In this document: piece after piece, positions 58,206 through 64,000 of the stretch | Position numbering within the stretch: the first letter of the stretch is position 1 | Layout of the letters: the number at the start of each line of letters is the position of its first letter | Assembly (NCBI GenBank): GCA_973895155.1 | Contig: OZ316896.1 | Span: 17,112,001 to 17,176,000 of the forward strand | Direction: 5' to 3' | Length of the DNA stretch: 64,000 bases | Origin: Marsupella aquatica | Taxonomy: Eukaryota; Marchantiophyta | Notes under the pieces: generated by a model | What the model saw: the letters and a program-made list of their open reading frames with translations, nothing else | What the model was told of the DNA's origin: nothing | The model's database searches: none | Position numbers and translations under genes: made by a program

Positions 58206-59640
58206 TCGGCAGATGGTGCCCCTAGAGTTTAACAGGGAATGTGAGGGAAAAATCAAACTCCCTACTACCATATTTGTACACTCCTCACTCTCTAGAAAAT
58301 CTCTGATCTTATTGGCTCAAACATGCTGACACACATGTGCACTCCTCACTCCGAGTCTCATGGAACCTTGCCTTTAGGGCCACCTTGCACAAATGGAGCA
58401 AAGAATTAGGCCTTAAGAGTATTTCTAGCCTATAGGGCCATCTTGCATGTGAAGAGCCCTTTCTTTCCGTCCATACCATGATTAAACTCTTTATTTTCCT
58501 TAAATTAATGAGTGCACACCTTTTTACCGCATTTTGATGTGTGATTATAGTATGGAGCCCCAAAGACTTAGGCCCTAATAAGGTCATTTTCCATATAGAA
58601 GATACTCAAAAAAATGGCCCTTCAATTAACCAATGGCACTCTACAATTGAAGGAGACATTTGTGCCTCAACCCCCTCCATAACTACATTTTTCGCACTTT
58701 ACTTCATCTCTCACATTGTTTCCAGGCTTTGTCTGTGTTAGTCATCTAGCATGACGCAAACTGGGCACCTTAATAACCTGACCATAGATGGTGTTATTTA
58801 CATCCTCAGATGCATCCAAAAGTATAGGCAACAAGAGGACAGAAAGGGGCTTGGAAAGGGGCAGATCATCTAGAAATATAGTTTTATTTTTATTTTTCAA
58901 GTGGGGTATGAGGGACATTTTGGTTTGGTCAGCTTTTCTTCTCGAAGAGGGGGACTGATCATGCAATCATATTGAAAGTTTGGAAGGATGAGGCAGATTG
59001 CAGGAAGAGGGATTTTATGTGAATGATGGGGGGGCACATTCAAATTCTATTCACTGACTTTCAATTCTATTCACTGACTTTCAAATAATCCTTTTCAAAT
59101 AATCCTCTGGATCCTTGGGATAATTGTAACAAGTGGTGAATTTGAGAGTGCAGGATCAAAGTTGAGGTATGGGGAAGGAAAGGGTGGGACATGAAGATCC
59201 TGGTGTACCATTAAAGTTATGTTGGGAAATCAAATTCTCTTTGCAAGGAAATCAAATGAGAGAACAGTATCTGGGTGTATCATCAATGTTATGTTTGGAA
59301 ATCAAAATTGTTTTGCAAGGAACTCAAACTAGATAGAACAAATGTCAAGAGGGAAGGGTGGAGATATTGATTCAAGGGAGGAAACTAGGTGTTGGGGGAG
59401 AAAGTGGGAAAAACAGGGTCAGGTAAATTGACTATGTACCAAAATAGAGAGCTTGAGAACAAGATATGGGGACGGGAGGTTGGGATAATTTTCTTTGTTT
59501 ATGCCCGTTCAACCTTGAGCATCATTTTTAGCCCCATGTGCTTTTATATTTGTTTTGCCTTACTTGTAGCAAATTGACTAGGACGCCCAGAACTAATGTT
59601 GGGTGTCAAAAAGTGCTTGGTCCACTGGAGTAATAGAGTC
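58206..59640. other. Intergenic with two small duplications
   Basis: A 20-bp unit TTCTATTCACTGACTTTCAA is repeated at 59045 and 59065. A 72-bp imperfect unit around GGAAATCAAA and TTTGCAAGGAA is repeated at 59225 and 59297. No gene is supported. Confidence 0.5.
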
Positions 59641-61080
59641 AAATGTTGTGGTCCATCCAAGCATCAATTTTGCCTTCAGTAGAAAAGCATCCATACCAAA
59701 TTTTAAAAGAAAAAGAAAATTGTCCATAGTGAGTTGAAATACTATACCATAGGTACCATGCACAGTAGCCTGGTGGTCCTATAAGATCCACACATGATCA
59801 AATTAGAATAATGAAACAGATAAACAAGAGTTGGTAGAAATTGAAGCTTGGATGGCCTGTCCCCATTGACCCAAAGTGATTAGCCAGTTTACACCAAAAA
59901 GAAAGGGAATTGGCTGGGTTTTGGATTCAAAAGTTAAAATTTGGTCACAAAGCAGTTGATGGCTTGGCCACCCTCTGGAGTAAGTCAGCAAGATGTGAAG
60001 TCTCGTGTGAAGTCACATTTCTTAAAATGCACTTTGCTCATTGTAATGTTATCTCAATTGGCTCAGCAATATTGACAAAATAATGGAGGTTTTTTTTGTC
60101 TCAAAGCTGCAATTGAAAGCAAACCAAATGGAAGAGTTGGAAGGTTTGATTAAAATATCTTTGCCACTCCAACACTCCCATATTGTCGACGTGAGCTGGT
60201 CGCTAAAAGCGCCACTGTCCATGACAAAACCTGGATCCACCAGGTTTCACCATTTTTAGTACATGTTCCCTAAATTTGTGGAGCAAAGTCTCACCCTAGA
60301 GGAAAGGAATGTTGAAAAAGGAGAAATCTTGGACACTTCTCCTTTTATATGGCCAGTGGTGGTTTAAGAAAACCATCATCAACGTTGTGAGTACTTAAGG
60401 CTGTCAAGTCTTTCATGAAACAAATCTTACCTTTAATTTGGCGGACTTGTCCATTTATTTGAAGGATTCTGGATCTCAGTTTAAGCTCAAGAGTTTCCAA
60501 CATGTTCTTTGATGTGGCATCTATTCTGTGACAAAGTTGAGACTTTTCTGAGATCATTTGCCCTATTTTAGAGGAGCAAGAATGTAGTCAAATATTATAA
60601 AATCAAGACTTCACTTAACACTTAGAAAGTTTTGAGTGGTCAACTCAGAACTAGGTAGCAATGGTGGTCCAGAGTAATGGCGTGATGTCTTGACATCTTT
60701 CAGGTTCAACCTGGTCATCAAGTCATGAAGCCATTGAGGAGACTTGTCCGAAGACCAGCAGTTGATGCTCTAAAACACGGGGTGAAGTAACTGTAACAGA
60801 CTGTACACAGTCAGGAGGCTCTTTACAAATCACTTGGATTGAAAGTGTAAAAGGTGTTATTTGAGTAAGTTTGATCTTCTGAAAAAAGTCCATTTGGGCT
60901 TCATGCAAGGTACCAACATCCCATTCTTCAGAAAAAGCATGCGTCAAAAATTTGAAAAAGAAGAAGAAATTTGTCCTTGGTGACTTAAAATAATATACAC
61001 TAGGTACATTCAATAGTCTGGCGGTCCTATAGGATACACACAAGAACTAAAACAGATAAACAAAAGTTGGTAAGATTGTC
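59640..61080. repeat. Dispersed repeat A, main copy, with ~140-bp imperfect direct repeats about 1.24 kb apart
   Basis: The segments 59700-59840 and 60945-61080 share AAAAGAAAATTGTCC, ACTA.ACCATAGGTACxxT, GGTGGTCCTATA.GAT and AAACAGATAAACAA.AGTTGGTA. Between them lie the parts that recur at 2470-2725 (direct) and 31815-31975 (inverted). Direct ends around a repetitive core could be eroded LTRs, but no retrotransposon protein is visible. Confidence 0.5.
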
Positions 61081-61280
61081 TAGTCCATGACAACCCTTTT
61101 TTGTACCAATGAGGATTTTCCATGATTCTTATTATTACTTTTGTATTGTATTATAAAGAAAATTTTCTTTCGAGGTTGATTCTGAAGCTCTGTTGATGAT
61201 TATCATGTGGTCCTCAATAAGCATGTATCTATTGGTTTGGACGTATTATATCCATCCATCTATCCATTGCTCCCATTCCC

Positions 61281-61310
61281 ATACATACATACATACATAC
61301 ATACATACAT
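61281..61310. repeat. (ATAC)n microsatellite
   Basis: 7.5 perfect copies of ATAC. Confidence 0.95.
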
Positions 61311-62518
61311 GCTACTGGACCACATACTGACTTCTGCATCCATGCCTCCACACATCATCAGAGCATCTACCTTAGGGACGAGTAGGTTTGTCCAGCCATG
61401 GGCCAAACTTAATATTTTATTTTGGTTTTAAATAGCACAATGCGGGTTGCATTGCAGAGTTTCGTCAACAAAAGTGGGATTGTGGTGAAGTAAGAAAGTG
61501 TTGTTGAGGGTAAGTGATATGACCAAGTAGTTAAATACAAAAGGGAGTCAAAGAGTCTACCTAACAAGTGCAGTAGATATCAAAGGAATCTGTGAGTTGC
61601 AGGGGGTGATGGGTTTGGCATGGAAAAGTTGCACAATGACACCTTCATGCCCATCTCATTGTTAGTAATCAATGTCAGCATAACCCCACTGTAAATTGCA
61701 TATACTCTTTAGATGTCGAAAATATGTTCTTTAGGTGTTCTGTACAAATGAGGATTAAAATTTAATTAACCCTTTTCAGGGCAAGAGTTTGTGGGGCAAA
61801 ACCCTGGTTCCCTAACATGTTCATACTGTAAAAGACCAGCCCTATGACCAAAGCAGTGGTCACAAGGATTGAACAAACACTCTTCCACATGGTAGTCTGT
61901 GTGGATCTGTGACAAAAAGACAGAACCACCACGACCCTACCCTCGAATAAATGAAAAATGCAGGGAGGTCTCATTTGCTTGTTCGATCATCAACAAAATT
62001 ACTCCCATGAGTGCCCCAGGTATTTACTGATGTGAGTGCTATTTTGGTTCACGAAAAAACTTAAAATTATCAAAATTCTGGACCTGAGTGACAAAATACT
62101 TTTAGGTGGTTGTGAAATCTCAAAAGAATTTTGTGATGTAAAATGTAAGAATATTCTAAGTATATTGATGTAAATTCAAATTCAAATTTGGAGCCACTTG
62201 TAAAATGGGTAAATTTGGTGTTTTCTTGTTTGCAACCAAGGAACTTTAAGATTGATTGACACTTGGGAGTACTTCCCTGAATGAACTAAGTCCACACTAA
62301 GTTAGAGCTAGAGCTAAAATGGATTGTAATCCACACCACGAGCAATTTTGAATCCCATCAGAGTGAGTTGAGATCCGAGTTCAAAGGTTTGGATGGTGAT
62401 CCAATCTAAGCTTAGGCCTCAACTTTATCTACAATTAGAAACCAAAAATCTCGTTTAGGCTATGCATTTTTGGTTCAGTTCTTTCATTCACCTATTGTAT
62501 GACATTTAAGTTTCACTG
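61311..62518. other. Intergenic, no gene called
   Basis: AT-rich sequence without supported frames. A 70-codon minus-strand frame at 61762-61974 contains one hydrophobic stretch (ILVTTALVIGLVFY) but has no other support. Confidence 0.4.
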
Positions 62519-63660
62519 TTTCTTCACATTTTCTGCACGTTTGACAATTTTGGCATTTTTGTGACTTGATTTGGGTTGTAACCTCGGGGGGTTGACTATC
62601 AAAAATCTTAGGAACCACATGTGATCCAAAATAGGTATTTTTCATAGAAATTAGCTAAATTTTTAAAAAGGGTAGGAAGCAAAAGAAGGTATTATAGACC
62701 AATATTTATAGAATATTCTCTAATATATATCTTTTATAAAGTAAAATAGGTCATTAATATTGAAAATAGAGAATGTTTTTGGAATATTCCCATTATAAAA
62801 TAGGCATGTTATATTAGGCTAGGATTGCACGTGGTATCCCAAAATATACACTAAGTTAACCCCCCGAGGTTGTAACTTTCTCCATGAGTCTTGGATTTGG
62901 GACTTCTTGAAGGATTTTGAGAGCTCTTTGCAAGGCGGTGAAGATAGATATGAAAAGTTCTCAAAAAGGTCAATGTATGAGTGAGTTACGGCTGATTTAT
63001 GTTTCATCATTTTCTTCACATTTTCTGCGCGTTTGACAATTTGGGCATTTTTGCGACTTGATTTGGGTAATAACTTTCTCTATGAGTCTTGGATTTGTGA
63101 ATTTTTAACAAATTTGGAAAGCTCTTGGCAAGGCAGTGAAGATCTATGAATTGTGCCCCAAACAATCAACATATGCGCGAGTTATGTCTCATTTAGGTTT
63201 TGATGTTTCTTCACATTTTCTACGCATTTGGTAATTTGGGCATTTTTGTTACTTGATTTGGATTGTAACTTTCTTCACGGGGCTCGGATGTGGGATTTCT
63301 TGACGGACTTGGAAAGCTCTTGGCGAGGCAATGAAGATCGATATGAATTGTACCCCATACGGTCAACGTATGAGCTAGTTACGTCTAATTTAGATTTTTC
63401 CATTTTCTTAATATTTTTTGTGCGTTTGACGATTTGGGAATTTTCTTACTTGATTTTGGTTGTAACTTTCTCCATGAAGCTCAGATTTGGGATTTTGTGA
63501 CAAATTTGGAAAGCTCTTGGCAAGGCAATGAAGAATGATATGAATTGTGCCCCCAAACGATCAACGTATGAACAAGTTATGTCTGATTTAGTTTGATCAT
63601 TTCTTTAAATTTTCTGTACGATTGGCGCCTCAGATTTTTGCGACTTGATTTGCATCACTG
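62519..63660. repeat. ~196-bp tandem satellite array, at least five units
   Basis: Units are aligned on TTTCTTCACATTTTCTG at 62519, 63011, 63206, 63404 and 63600. Spacings are 195-198 bp once the 294 bp added by the insertion at 62582 are removed. Consensus blocks: CGTTTGACAATTTGGGCATT, GACTTGATTTGGGTTGTAAC, TTTGGAAAGCTCTTGGCAAG and TCAACGTATGAGCGAGTTA. Units are about 75-85% alike. It may be part of a centromeric or heterochromatic satellite or the repeated region of a large retrotransposon. Confidence 0.8.
62582..62869. mobile_element. 288-bp MITE inserted in the satellite
   Basis: The ends are CCTCGGGGGGTT and AACCCCCCGAGG, perfect 12-bp terminal inverted repeats that continue imperfectly for about 48 bp (ACCACxTG..ATCC). 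The element is flanked by the direct repeat TTGTAA (62576-62581 and 62870-62875), which occurs only once at the matching position of the uninterrupted satellite units. It is AT-rich inside and codes for nothing. Confidence 0.85.
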
Positions 63661-64000
63661 TGGAGCGTTCTTGTGTATTCTGGCAAGCTTTGTTAGCCCT
63701 TTATTTTTGGGGTGTTTCGGGGAGTTCTATGCATTTTGCATTCTGACGTTTTTGGGAGTTGGAGTGGCTCAATCTCCACTGGTGGAAGGATCTTAGTTTA
63801 CTCTACCGACTTGTTGGCGACCACATTGACACATGCTCTTGTTTTGTCCTTACAATTAACAACCCTGAGTTGGGGGCGACACTTTCTTGGAGTGACGCGA
63901 TGGGCTCCTTCCATTGCCTTCCATTTCATTTCTCATGCCTTGGTTGGGCCTTTCCTTGCTTTCTCGTGCACTTTTGCTCGTCTTTGACTATGGTGTTCCA
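63661..64000. other. Right edge of window, nothing called
   Basis: Sequence after the satellite has plus-strand frames of 67-91 codons that run close to the window edge. No domain is recognised. They may belong to whatever element carries the satellite. Confidence 0.3.

Overview
This window looks like nuclear DNA of a streptophyte plant: a green alga of the land-plant lineage or a non-seed land plant. The protein-coding genes have short exons joined by GT-AG introns. They include a plant-type SAL1/FRY1 phosphatase with an organelle transit peptide, a SUMO precursor, a group-3 LEA protein and a ZNF830-type spliceosome-associated zinc-finger protein. One gene resembles ODAD3/CCDC151 (Chlamydomonas ODA10), a coiled-coil factor for docking outer dynein arms in motile cilia. 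If that call is right, the organism makes or recently made flagellated cells. I found no tRNA, rRNA, CRISPR array, bacterial operon or recognisable virus.

Layout. 1-3.2 kb: repeats. 3.26-11.15 kb (+): the ODAD3-like gene, nine proposed exons, ending in a 661-codon exon of Ala/Glu/Arg coiled coil followed by a Ser/Pro/Thr-rich repetitive tail. 11.8-12.1 kb (-): a possible exon with a 19-residue tandem repeat. 13.8-14.4 kb (-): a small acidic/Pro-rich protein with a basic last exon. 14.4-23.1 kb: no convincing gene, many short duplications. 23.1-24.2 kb (+): a small basic-tailed protein. 27.0-29.7 kb (-): the ZNF830 homologue, seven exons. 30-35 kb: AT-rich repeats. 35.0-35.6 kb (-): a conserved plant protein of unknown function, probably plastid-targeted. 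36-43 kb: duplications, nested repeats and a decayed retrotransposon Gag. 43.5-44.1 kb (+): LEA. 45.3-45.9 kb (-): a tentative 54-aa gene. 46-49 kb: two foldback structures and duplications. 49.5-53.0 kb (+): SAL1, nine exons, fully resolved. 54.6-55.0 kb: uncertain exon-like frames. 55.6-56.9 kb (-): SUMO, three exons, fully resolved. 57-64 kb: repeats, including a ~196-bp tandem satellite interrupted by a 288-bp inverted-repeat element.

The genes do not form a pathway in the bacterial sense. LEA and SAL1 (PAP phosphatase, drought and high-light retrograde signalling) lie about 5 kb apart and both relate to desiccation stress. The other two small basic-tailed genes have the same exon plan as the LEA gene. 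Most of the remaining sequence is tandem and dispersed non-coding repeats, several of them self-complementary and likely to be transposon-derived. Exon borders were assigned by eye from reading frame, splice consensus and remembered family sequence. No alignment or gene-finder was run.
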